Part shown: positions 7,486-15,657 of the stretch, in pieces
Position numbering within the stretch: position 1 is the first letter of the stretch
How the letters are laid out: every line of letters starts with the position of its first letter
Assembly (NCBI RefSeq): GCF_004793475.1
Contig: NZ_SRYZ01000002.1
Location: 124,001-188,000, forward strand
DNA from: Bacteroides muris (ex Afrizal et al. 2022)
GTDB lineage: Bacteria; Bacteroidota; Bacteroidia; Bacteroidales; Bacteroidaceae
Direction of reading: 5' to 3'
DNA: 64,000 bases
Position numbers and translations under genes: made by a program
The notes under the pieces: model-generated
What the model saw: the letters and a program-made list of their open reading frames with translations, nothing else
Told to the model about the DNA's origin: nothing
Database searches by the model: none

Positions 7486-10461
7486 CTAACTATCAGCTGC
7501 CTTTGTACATTCGTCTACCAGATAGGCTATGGAGACGTAGGGGATACCCGAGTTTGTTGTCAATCCGATTTCACAAGTACGGCTGTTGGAGTAGCCTATA
7601 TTCACTCCGGACGCTTCTATTTGCGGACGGAGTTTGCGTAGGGCGTACGAGTTCAGCTCGGGATAGGTGAATCCCCGGTCTCCGGCAAAACCGCAGCAGC
7701 CTACTTCTTCCGGCACGATGACTTTGCTGGAACAGAGGCGTGCAAGGGCTATAATGGTATCTGCCAGTCCCATTTTCCGCATGGAGCAGGTGATGTGGAC
7801 TGTTACGGGGCGATTGATGGGTGTGAAAATCAGCTTGTCACGTAAGAAGACATAGATGAATTCTGCAGGTTCATACAGTTTCATTTTCTTGATACATTCG
7901 CGCATGCGGTGCAGACAAGGGCTTTGGTCACAGAGGATGGGGTATTTGCCTTGTTCGCTGGCTTCCCAAAGTGCGGCCTCCAATTCGGCTGTCTTGCGGT
8001 CGGCGATGTCCAGCATCCCTTTGCTTTCCCAAATGGTGCCACAGCAAAGCTTGTCCATATCTTTCGGGAAGATGATTTCGTAACCGGCTTTTTGCAACAA
8101 AGACACCATTTTATTTACCAATGGCTGCTCTACGGGAGACTTCTTGGCCAGGCCCATGGTCTGGTTGATGCAGCTGGGGAAATAAACTACGGCCTCTCTC
8201 TCCTTGCCTCCTTCTCCGTAGGGAGGGTGAGTAGATGCTTTTGCTTTATCATAAAGGGGGAGAGGCTGGAAGGGCTTTGGCATAGCCGGCGTCCATAGAG
8301 GTATGCCTAATGCATTGTGCAGGCCTTTGGTAATACTACTCATGGCCTTTGTCCCTAATAGGGAGTGGCTGAAGTTGGCCAAGGACAATGTGGGACGCAG
8401 TGCATTCTTGACACCGGCGAAATGATTGGCGGCAAAGTCTCCGGCTTTGTATCCCAGGCTGCCTTTGGGCAATGCTTCCCGGCGGATTATATGGGTAAGG
8501 TCGCCCGTATTGATACCCATCGGACACGACATGGAGCAGAGGCCGTCTCCGGCGCAAGTCTGGTTGCCGGGATAGCGGTATTGCTTTTCGAGCAGTGCAA
8601 GGCGTGTCGGGTCTTCACCGCTTTGTCTCAACCGGGATATTTCGCGCTGCAACACGATGCGCTGGCGCGAGGAAAGGGTAAAGCCGCAGGAGAGACAGTT
8701 GACTTCGCAGAAACCGCACTCGATACACTTGTTTAACCGAGAGTGGATAGTGGATAGCTGGGAATGGGATACTGTGTCATTTCTTCCTTTTCCATTTTCC
8801 ATCAATAAGGGCAGCGGCTTGAAGTTCTTGATATGGCATTGCGGGTCATCATTGAATATGACACCGGGGTTCAGCAATCCTTGCGGGTCAAACAGCTCTT
8901 TGACGGCTTTCATGACTTTGTAGGCGTCATCTCCCCATTCATGGCGGACGAAGGGAGTCATATTCCGACCCGTACCATGCTCGGCTTTCAGGGAACCGTC
9001 ATATTTGTCTACTACCAAGGTCTTGATGTCATTCATCAAGTTTTCGTAACGTCGCACTTCAGCTTGGGTACTGAAGGATTGGTTGATGATGAAGTGGTAG
9101 TTTCCTTCAAGAGCATGGCCATAGATGCAGGCGTCGTCATATCCGTGGCGGGCTATGAGTTGTTGCAACTCTGCCGTTGCTTCCGGAAGGTCTTCAATGT
9201 GGAAGGCTATGTCCTCGATGAGGCAAGTGGTTCCCGGCCGGCGGGTACCTCCTACCGAAGGGAAGATGCCGGAACGGATGGCCCAGTATTTGGAATATTC
9301 TTCCGGCCGGTCGGTGAAGCGTACCGGAATATAAGTAGTGAAGGCTTGCAGGCATGCTTCGATGGCAGATATGTTCTGTTGTAGTTCTTCCGGGGTGCGG
9401 GCTTTGGTTTCGGTCAGCACTGCGGTCAGTCCGGTTTCGTCACCCGGCTCTACGCCGGGGAGGGCAGAGGAGGCAACTTCACCTTTGTATTTCAGGAATA
9501 CGGGGTCGCTGACGGAGGAAAGGCTCTTGTAGTCCAGCATTTCAGCCCCTTTTACTGTCCATTCGCCGGTTTCGTCGACCAGCTTCTTCATGGCTACCAC
9601 GGCGCGGCTCGCTTCTTTGATGCTCTTGAAGTAGAGCATGGCGCTGGCCTTGTAGGGATAGTCATATTCGGTCTTCATCGTCACTTCCGAAAGGAACGCC
9701 AGAGTACCTTCGGAACCTACCATGAGGTGGGCGATGATTTCGAACGGGTCGTCGAAACGGACAAAAGGCAGCAGATTGAGTCCGGTTACGTTTTTGATGG
9801 AGTATTTGTAACGGATGCGTTCGGCCAGTTTTTCGTTGGCGCGTATTTCGTCGCGCAGTATGCAGATGCGGCGGATGAAGTCGCGATGGGTCACTTCGAA
9901 GGAAGCGCGGCTGACGGGATTTCCGGTATCCAGCAGGGTGCCGTCCATCAGGATGATGCGGGCGGAAACAAGCACTTTGTCGCTGTTGGCATGCGTGCCG
10001 CAATTCATGCCGGAAGCATTGTTCATGACGATGCCGCCCACCATGGCGCTTTTCACCGAGGCGGGATCGGGGGCAAACTTGCGACCGTAGGGGGCCAGCA
10101 ACTCGTTTACACGCTGTCCGATGATGCCCGGTTGGAGGGTTATCTGTTCATGGTCGGCAGATATGCTGTATTTTTCCCAATTCTTGCCGGCTACGATGAG
10201 GATGGAGTCACTAATGGCTTGGCCCGACAAACTGGTTCCTGCCGCTCGGAAGGTGACGGGCAGTTTGTGGCGGCTCGCCAGTTTCAACAGTTGTGAAACT
10301 TCGTCCTCGTCTTTCGAACGGATTACAATCTGGGGAATCAGGCGGTAGAAACCGGCATCCGTACCCCAAGCCAGTCGGCGAAGTTCGTCGGTATAAATTC
10401 TTTCCTGCGGAATGATTTGGCTTGCTTCCTGCAGGAAAGCCATGTAACTATGCTCTTTCAT
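7486..10461 (-). CDS. FAD-linked, Fe-S D-2-hydroxyacid (probably D-lactate) dehydrogenase
   Basis: The 991-residue protein (ATG at 10461; a GTG two codons upstream is possible) joins an FAD-binding type-4/GlcD domain (TFRAAGTSLSGQ, MVGGIVMNNASGMNCG), an FAD-oxidase C-terminal domain, a two-cluster ferredoxin module (CIECGFC near residue 578, CAGDGLCSMSCPMG near 637) and CCG redox domains (KLCCGTIWE near 803, GCCGFAG near 921). This matches the YdiJ-like D-2-hydroxyacid dehydrogenases of about 1000 residues. Placed in the murQ operon, the obvious substrate is the D-lactate that MurQ releases, with electrons passed to quinone; that is inference. Two linkers carry repeat-derived, in-frame insertions (8198-8262 and 8741-8757). 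D-2-hydroxyglutarate is the main alternative substrate. Confidence 0.85.
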   Translation of the reverse strand: MKEHSYMAFLQEASQIIPQERIYTDELRRLAWGTDAGFYRLIPQIVIRSKDEDEVSQLLKLASRHKLPVTFRAAGTSLSGQAISDSILIVAGKNWEKYSISADHEQITLQPGIIGQRVNELLAPYGRKFAPDPASVKSAMVGGIVMNNASGMNCGTHANSDKVLVSARIILMDGTLLDTGNPVSRASFEVTHRDFIRRICILRDEIRANEKLAERIRYKYSIKNVTGLNLLPFVRFDDPFEIIAHLMVGSEGTLAFLSEVTMKTEYDYPYKASAMLYFKSIKEASRAVVAMKKLVDETGEWTVKGAEMLDYKSLSSVSDPVFLKYKGEVASSALPGVEPGDETGLTAVLTETKARTPEELQQNISAIEACLQAFTTYIPVRFTDRPEEYSKYWAIRSGIFPSVGGTRRPGTTCLIEDIAFHIEDLPEATAELQQLIARHGYDDACIYGHALEGNYHFIINQSFSTQAEVRRYENLMNDIKTLVVDKYDGSLKAEHGTGRNMTPFVRHEWGDDAYKVMKAVKELFDPQGLLNPGVIFNDDPQCHIKNFKPLPLLMENGKGRNDTVSHSQLSTIHSRLNKCIECGFCEVNCLSCGFTLSSRQRIVLQREISRLRQSGEDPTRLALLEKQYRYPGNQTCAGDGLCSMSCPMGINTGDLTHIIRREALPKGSLGYKAGDFAANHFAGVKNALRPTLSLANFSHSLLGTKAMSSITKGLHNALGIPLWTPAMPKPFQPLPLYDKAKASTHPPYGEGGKEREAVVYFPSCINQTMGLAKKSPVEQPLVNKMVSLLQKAGYEIIFPKDMDKLCCGTIWESKGMLDIADRKTAELEAALWEASEQGKYPILCDQSPCLHRMRECIKKMKLYEPAEFIYVFLRDKLIFTPINRPVTVHITCSMRKMGLADTIIALARLCSSKVIVPEEVGCCGFAGDRGFTYPELNSYALRKLRPQIEASGVNIGYSNSRTCEIGLTTNSGIPYVSIAYLVDECTKAADS
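8198..8262. repeat. Repeat-like in-frame insertion in the dehydrogenase gene (1)
   Basis: This coding stretch, which translates to about PLPLYDKAKASTHPPYGEGG plus KERE, is low-complexity. It resembles the C-run/G-run repeats in the spacer at 4398-4456 and in the amidase gene. It lies in the linker before the first CCG domain (VVYFPSC). Confidence 0.5.
8741..8757. repeat. Repeat-like in-frame insertion in the dehydrogenase gene (2)
   Basis: GAGTGGATAGTGGATAG is a short heptad repeat (GTGGATA twice) that on the coding strand gives LSTIHS. It sits in the linker between the FAD-oxidase domain and the first ferredoxin motif, like the spacer repeats elsewhere in the window. Confidence 0.6.
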
Positions 10462-10526
10462 GTTCACTTTTTTTTATTGCATCACTTCGCTTCAAAGTGC
10501 TCTGTAAACGTGTCTTACGAGGGGGT

Positions 10527-10590
10527 ACATTCAGTCGTATACTGAGTATATTTAAGTATACGACTGAATGTGGTTCTGTATACGACTGAA
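10527..10590. repeat. 16-bp perfect inverted repeat plus third copy
   Basis: ACATTCAGTCGTATAC (10527-10542) is perfectly complementary to GTATACGACTGAATGT (10556-10571) across a 13-nt loop. A further direct copy of GTATACGACTGAA follows at 10578-10590. On the transcribed (-) strand this makes two direct copies followed by one inverted copy, so the inverted copy can pair with either. It sits in the 176-nt spacer between the second namZ-like gene and the dehydrogenase. No T-run follows, so it is not a standard terminator. Confidence 0.9.
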
Positions 10591-10637
10591 ATAGTCTTCG
10601 TATCAGGTTCTTTTCCCTTCCTTATTTATCTGTAAAT

Positions 10638-11879
10638 TTATTTATATAAATAATACTTTTTCGACAACTTACGGAAGTCTTCGGCATCTTTATACCAGTA
10701 GTCGCGTATATCTTCCCAACGGTTCCGCTTTGAGAAGCGCTCGCGTATCTGCCGCGAACCGCTTACCTTGTCGAACATCGAGAAACGTCCCTTGTCGGCA
10801 TGGTCAAACACGGCACGGTCCGGATAGAGGGCGGCGACTTCCTGCATGACCAGGAATTGCAGGTCGCTCAACGGTGCTTTGCCGAAATCCATAATGTGCA
10901 CTTGCACGCCTTGCAGCAACTCGCCTTTGCCTACACTGTAGAACGGTTTCAGGTACATCGGTCTGAAGATAACCCCCGGTACGTTCAGACGGTTCAGGCT
11001 TCCGGCCAGCTTCTCTGCTTCCACCCACGGCGCGGCAAACATCTGGAACGGAATGGTATAGCCCACACCAATGGACATATATCCCAGCTCGCCCAAGATG
11101 CCACTGACGGGATAGAAGAATGCAGAATGTGGATGTGGAATGTGTGGAGAGGAAGGAACCCATTGCAGTCCGGTTTGGGTATAATCCATCTTGCGTTTCC
11201 AGCCTTTCATCTCCACTATGTGGAGATTGCATTGTTCCCCATCCTTCAACATCTTCTCGCCATTGAGCATCAGTGCCAGCTCACCGCAAGTGAGGGCGTA
11301 AAGGTACGGAATTTTAAACTGGCTTACAAAAGAAATGCAATCATCTTCAACCAGATTGCCTTCAATTTTCAGTCCGCCTACGGGATTGGGCCGGTCTAGC
11401 ACGATGAATTCCTTGCCGTTTTCGGCGGCGGCTTCCATAGCCAGTCCCATGGTACTGATGTAGGTAAAGGAACGGCAACCGATGTCTTGGATGTCATATA
11501 CCAATACATCCACGTCTTTCAGCATGTCCGGTGTGGCTTTGCGGGTCTTTCCATAAAGCGAGTAGACGGGCAGTCCGGTAGTTGCGTCTTTGATGTCCGT
11601 CACATGGTCGCCTGCGTGCACATCGCCGCGCACGCCGTGTTCGGGGCCGTAGAGTGCCACAAGATTTACGTTCGGCGCCTCGTGCAGTATGTCGATGGTG
11701 GACTTCATCCGGTTGTCCACTCCCGTCGGGTTGGTAATCAACCCTACACGCTTACCTTCCAGGCATCGGAAATTCTGTTCTTTCAGTACCTCGATACCGG
11801 TCTTTATTCTTATCTTCTGTGCTTGCATCGCACCTCCGCAGAGGAGGCAGAGTAAGGATATTACAATAATCTTTTTCAT
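10638..11879 (-). CDS. DUF1343 (NamZ-like) exo-beta-N-acetylmuramidase, second copy
   Basis: The 413-residue protein has a Sec signal (MKKIIVISLLCLLCGGAMQAQ) and the DUF1343 core: GVDNRMKSTIDIL, ALYGPEHGVRGDVHAGDHV, DVLVYDIQDIGCRSFTYISTM and LDRPNPVGG. The founding enzyme, B. subtilis NamZ (YbbC), removes MurNAc from non-reducing ends of glycan fragments, giving the substrate for the MurT/MurK/MurQ steps encoded downstream. The ATG at 11879 is chosen over a GTG one codon upstream. A paralogue at 23765-24931 opens the operon, so the two may differ in fragment preference or cellular location. The gene precedes the large inverted repeat at 10527-10590. Family is secure; activity is by homology. 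Confidence 0.88.
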   Translation of the reverse strand: MKKIIVISLLCLLCGGAMQAQKIRIKTGIEVLKEQNFRCLEGKRVGLITNPTGVDNRMKSTIDILHEAPNVNLVALYGPEHGVRGDVHAGDHVTDIKDATTGLPVYSLYGKTRKATPDMLKDVDVLVYDIQDIGCRSFTYISTMGLAMEAAAENGKEFIVLDRPNPVGGLKIEGNLVEDDCISFVSQFKIPYLYALTCGELALMLNGEKMLKDGEQCNLHIVEMKGWKRKMDYTQTGLQWVPSSPHIPHPHSAFFYPVSGILGELGYMSIGVGYTIPFQMFAAPWVEAEKLAGSLNRLNVPGVIFRPMYLKPFYSVGKGELLQGVQVHIMDFGKAPLSDLQFLVMQEVAALYPDRAVFDHADKGRFSMFDKVSGSRQIRERFSKRNRWEDIRDYWYKDAEDFRKLSKKYYLYK

Positions 11880-11913
11880 CACTGATCACTGATAATTAAA
11901 CATTCATCATTCA
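11880..11913. repeat. Heptad tandem repeats in namZ-ampG spacer
   Basis: On the transcribed strand the spacer is ATGATGA repeated, then a TCAGTGA repeat leading into the start codon of the DUF1343 gene. It is another distinct 7-nt repeat of the kind found in neighbouring spacers. Confidence 0.7.
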
Positions 11914-13236
11914 TCATTTTTTCCCATATTCCGGGTCTATTCTTCTGTCTGCAAAGAGGGTGACCACAACCGTGGCGAAACAGCATATCATTACCAACCA
12001 GAAGAAGTCGGTATATCCGATAGCCTCCTGAATATACCCCGCAAACATACCCGGAATCATCATGCTCAGTGCCATGAATGCGGTGCAGATGGCATAGTGG
12101 GAAGTTTTGAATTCGCCTTCGGAGAAGTACATCATGTAGAGCATGTAGGCCGTGAAGCCAAAGCCGTAGCCAAATTGCTCGATGGCGATGGCGGTTGAGA
12201 TGGTAAACAGATTGTCGGGCTGGGCAATGGCAAGATAGACAAACGTCAGGCATGGCAGAGTCATGCATCCTGCCATCCACCAGATGGATTTCTTCAATCC
12301 GATGCGTGACGCGAATAACCCTCCCAGGATACCGCCCAGGGTGAGGAATATGACTCCGATGGTGCCGTATACGATACCTACTTCTGCAGTCGAGAGTTCC
12401 AGGCCTCCCGATTCTTTGGAGGCCACCAGGAAGGGCATGCACATTTTGATGAGGAATGCCTCAGGCAGGCGGTACAGCAACATGAATACGATGGCCAGCA
12501 ATGCACCCGGTTTGGTGAAGTAGGTGGCGAATGTTCGTCCGAATTCCCTGAATATGGCTCCTGCAGTGGCGGCATCGGCTGCCAGTGTAGACTTGTCAGA
12601 GGCGGGTTTAGGGACTGCAAAGAGGTGATAGAACGTCACCAGGCTGAACAGAACGGCTGTAACCAGCATCGTGATGGTCCATGACAGCGGAATGTTCTCG
12701 GTCTTCAGTTCGATGGCACCGGCAATGGCCACGAGCACGCCTTGTCCGAAGATAGAGGCAAGCCGATAAAACGTACTTCGGATGCCGACGAAGGCTGCCT
12801 GGTCACTCTGTTTCAGTGCCAGCATGTAGAAGCCGTCGGCAGCGATGTCGTGTGTGGCAGAGGCAAAAGCCGTAATAATGAACAGCATCAGCGTGATGCT
12901 GAACATGCTGATGGGAGTTGTTCCGGCTGCCATAGTAGCCTCGTCCGGTCGTGGAATGGAGAGCGTCAGCAGGATGAATGCCACAGACATCAGAATCTGC
13001 ATGGAAAGAGTCCACCATCTTTTGGTCTTGATGATGTCGACAAACGGGCTCCAGAAGGGTTTGATAGTCCAGGGCAGATAGAGCAGGCTTGTAAACAAGG
13101 CCATTTCTCCGTTCGGTACGCCCATTTTGGTAAACATCATCACGGAGATGTTGTTTACGATAAAATATGGAATGCCTTGTGCAAAGTACAAGGTGGGTAC
13201 CCATGCCCATGGCGATATGTTTTTTGTATGGTTCAT
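11914..13236 (-). CDS. ampG: AmpG-like major facilitator permease
   Basis: The 440-residue membrane protein has about 12 hydrophobic segments. Its N-terminus, WVPTLYFAQGIPYFIVNNISVMMFTKMGV, matches the AmpG/PAT sub-family of the MFS, and DIAADGFYMLAL in the middle fits the family DhxxDayxv signature. AmpG proteins import GlcNAc-anhydroMurNAc and its peptides from the periplasm by proton symport. It lies 34 nt before the second namZ-like gene and 27 nt after the SpoIID-like gene, giving the operon a second entry route for wall fragments besides the MurT-like protein and the Na+ symporter. The start at 13236 gives a normal first helix. The exact muropeptide specificity cannot be read from sequence. 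Confidence 0.87.
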   Translation of the reverse strand: MNHTKNISPWAWVPTLYFAQGIPYFIVNNISVMMFTKMGVPNGEMALFTSLLYLPWTIKPFWSPFVDIIKTKRWWTLSMQILMSVAFILLTLSIPRPDEATMAAGTTPISMFSITLMLFIITAFASATHDIAADGFYMLALKQSDQAAFVGIRSTFYRLASIFGQGVLVAIAGAIELKTENIPLSWTITMLVTAVLFSLVTFYHLFAVPKPASDKSTLAADAATAGAIFREFGRTFATYFTKPGALLAIVFMLLYRLPEAFLIKMCMPFLVASKESGGLELSTAEVGIVYGTIGVIFLTLGGILGGLFASRIGLKKSIWWMAGCMTLPCLTFVYLAIAQPDNLFTISTAIAIEQFGYGFGFTAYMLYMMYFSEGEFKTSHYAICTAFMALSMMIPGMFAGYIQEAIGYTDFFWLVMICCFATVVVTLFADRRIDPEYGKK

Positions 13237-13263
13237 GATATTGATTTATTGTGTTCTATTCGA

Positions 13264-14583
13264 TTATTCATACAGCTTGTCAATGCTTGCACCTATATAG
13301 TAGTGCAGCAGTATTTCGTCATACTTATATCCTTGCTCACCCATCACGGCTGCACCTATCTGGCAAAGCCCCACGCCATGTCCCCAACCGGCACCGGTGA
13401 GGATGAAGCGTCCGGGAATGCCTTCGGCAGACAACTCCTCCTTGTCCACCACGAAGGCAGAGCTGTAGAGGTGTGAAGTAGAGAGCGTACGGCGAATTTC
13501 CAGCTCCTTGCCGATGGTGAGCGTGCGCTTGGTTCCCACAATTTTCAGTTTCCAGAGGCGTCCGCTGGTTCCACGGGCTATGGGGATAAGGTCGATGATT
13601 TGTCCGTAGTCAATGCCCGAACGTTTCAGAATGAGGGCTGAAAGTTCTTCCTGGGTGTATTCCACCTTCCAGCGATAGAAGTCCGTAGTCTCCTGGTCGT
13701 AGTTGTTGAGTACCTGCGAGAGGATTTTCTTGTCGGTGGTGTTGCAGAATGCTTCGGGGGAGGTGCGAATCCAGCGGTTCGCTTCGGCTTCCTGCGTCAG
13801 ATCGGGTAGCGTGGTGGGCGTTTTGCTGTCTTGCTGTCGGGTGAGATAGGGGTATTTGATGTCTTCCCAGCAGTATTGGAACTCCTCGAAAGCACCGCCG
13901 CAGCATTTGGAAAAACGGGCGTCGCAAATCTTTCCGTCGGACGTCAGCACTTGGCCGCGGGTAGCGGAGATGGCTTGTTTCACAATATCAGTGGATGCAC
14001 GCGTAATGCCTTGGTAGCGCTGACAATGGTCGTCAGCGCATACATCGAAACGTGTGTGGTCTTCTCGGTCGTACCAGCGAATCAGCTCTTCGTCGGTCTG
14101 CGTAAAGGCCGAGTAGTTGGCTTGGGCTTCGGTGATTTCCTTATTCTTCTGTATTTGTGCCAGTAGCCAGCTCCGGGAGATGACAGCATGTGCCTTGAGC
14201 AGTTCCAGAGAAGCGGTGGCACTCATTTCAGAAGAGATGACGCTGGTCAGATAATCTTCTACATGGATGACGTTGATGCCGGTGAGCTTTCCATTCTCAA
14301 CGATGATTTTGAGGGCACCCGGAAAACGCTGGTCTTCCTTGCGCTCCCAATGGAAATTGATGCCGATGGTAACGTCCAATAGTTCGAAGGCATCGGTCTG
14401 CTCGTGTTGCGGTTCGAACAGCAGTTCGTCATACCGGCGTCCGTTCCAAAGAATCTTTCCTTCGTCATAGGTCACTACCTGCTTGCCGCTGACTTCCGTT
14501 CCGTCCATGCGATACGGGTTCAGCAAAACGAATTCTATCTGCGGTTCAAACAGGATGCCTACTTGTACTTTGGGCTCTTTCAT
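13264..14583 (-). CDS. SpoIID/LytB-domain protein without signal peptide
   Basis: This 439-residue protein carries the SpoIID/LytB core: VEDYLTSVISSEMSA with Glu119 at the catalytic position, LLKAHAVISRSWLLAQ, CDARFSKCCGGAFEEF, and the C-terminal GAGWGHGVGLCQIGA...YYIGASI. SpoIID of B. subtilis is a lytic transglycosylase acting on peptide-free glycan and leaving anhydroMurNAc ends. Unusually, the N-terminus (MKEPKVQVGILFEPQIEFVL) shows no signal peptide or membrane anchor, so it may act in the cytoplasm on imported fragments. It starts 42 nt after the GalT/HIT-like gene. Substrate in this setting is inferred; another carbohydrate-lyase role is possible. Confidence 0.82.
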   Translation of the reverse strand: MKEPKVQVGILFEPQIEFVLLNPYRMDGTEVSGKQVVTYDEGKILWNGRRYDELLFEPQHEQTDAFELLDVTIGINFHWERKEDQRFPGALKIIVENGKLTGINVIHVEDYLTSVISSEMSATASLELLKAHAVISRSWLLAQIQKNKEITEAQANYSAFTQTDEELIRWYDREDHTRFDVCADDHCQRYQGITRASTDIVKQAISATRGQVLTSDGKICDARFSKCCGGAFEEFQYCWEDIKYPYLTRQQDSKTPTTLPDLTQEAEANRWIRTSPEAFCNTTDKKILSQVLNNYDQETTDFYRWKVEYTQEELSALILKRSGIDYGQIIDLIPIARGTSGRLWKLKIVGTKRTLTIGKELEIRRTLSTSHLYSSAFVVDKEELSAEGIPGRFILTGAGWGHGVGLCQIGAAVMGEQGYKYDEILLHYYIGASIDKLYE

Positions 14584-14624
14584 AATGGTATTTCTTTAAA
14601 ATTAGAGTTCTTGGATTTCAGAAG

Positions 14625-15557
14625 TCACATTTTTTCCCTGATACGCTGCCGTATTTTGTGGAAGTCTGTGGCAGAGAGGCATACCTCACTTAATATCTGT
14701 GCCACATCTTCCGCAGTGATTTTCAAGAAATCCTTTTCTACGGGGGTGATAAAGACACCTCCCAAGTCGACGGATGCCGGACTGCTCAGCAGATTGGCTT
14801 CTCCCTCGGCGGTGTAGCAGGCGGGACGGTGCTTCTCGCGCGGGAAGACAAAGACCACCCAACGGTCGGCCTCGTACATGGCCAGTACGTTCATCATCGG
14901 CTCGTCTTCTTCGGGTTTCGTGTCCAGAGAGCGGTAAACGATGTCGAACAGGTCTGCCGCATCCTCCTTGGAGGCGGACTCAATCACAAGCGTGGCTCTG
15001 GGGGCATCGTCAAGATACCACAGTACTGCCTTCCTATAATCGGCTATTTTCCCGGCGGTCTGTCCGCGCCAGTCCTTTTCAATGGGCATGAAGCCTTTGT
15101 TTCCTGCTTGGAAATGGGCATGGTCGGGGGCGGAAGCGCCACATTTGGGACCGTTGTAGAAGATGGTGTAATCCGTCAGCGCCTCGGCCAGCTCCAGCAT
15201 GTCGGTGAAGCGGGTGGCTATGCGTTGTGGGGTATGTGCCAGTTCCGGTACCGTCAGGTGACGGGGGAAGATGGGGAACGGATTCACCAGGATATGGTAG
15301 TGTCCACCAAACGAGATGCCTTTCTGTACCGATGGCAGGTTTGCCGGGCACAGAAAGCATTTCCGTGCCTGGATGGACTTGGCATCCACCTTGGCACCGG
15401 AGGAAACGATGCGTGCGGGGTTGAACTGTACCTTATAAGGTATGCCGTTTACATTCAGCTCTTTCACCCGCACTCCGGAGAGGGCGGCATAGTTGTTGCG
15501 TGCCGTCTCCCAGGATGCCAGTTGTTCAGTCAGAAGATTGTGTATCGTTTGATTCAT
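14625..15557 (-). CDS. DUF4922 / GalT-Ap4A phosphorylase-like HIT-superfamily protein
   Basis: The 310-residue soluble protein has a HIT-superfamily signature DHAHFQAG around residue 145 (HxHxQ, as in GalT-like nucleotidyltransferases), an upstream RKCFLCPANLP cysteine segment, and HYHILVNPFPIFPRHLTVPE, typical of GalT/Ap4A phosphorylases. A nucleotidyl transfer to or from a sugar-1-phosphate, or phosphorolysis of a nucleotide sugar, is therefore likely. I choose ATG 15557; an ATG at 15599 adding 14 residues is also open. It lies between a glycosyltransferase and a SpoIID-like gene in the salvage operon, an unexpected anabolic-looking pair. The substrate is unknown to me. Confidence 0.72.
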   Translation of the reverse strand: MNQTIHNLLTEQLASWETARNNYAALSGVRVKELNVNGIPYKVQFNPARIVSSGAKVDAKSIQARKCFLCPANLPSVQKGISFGGHYHILVNPFPIFPRHLTVPELAHTPQRIATRFTDMLELAEALTDYTIFYNGPKCGASAPDHAHFQAGNKGFMPIEKDWRGQTAGKIADYRKAVLWYLDDAPRATLVIESASKEDAADLFDIVYRSLDTKPEEDEPMMNVLAMYEADRWVVFVFPREKHRPACYTAEGEANLLSSPASVDLGGVFITPVEKDFLKITAEDVAQILSEVCLSATDFHKIRQRIREKM

Positions 15558-15657
15558 TTGATTTTTTAAATTAGTGATTATAAGCGTTCTGTCAAACACT
15601 GGTGTCTGTCACGTCAAACACCAATGCCTGAAAAGCGCGAGTGCAAGCTGTTGACAT

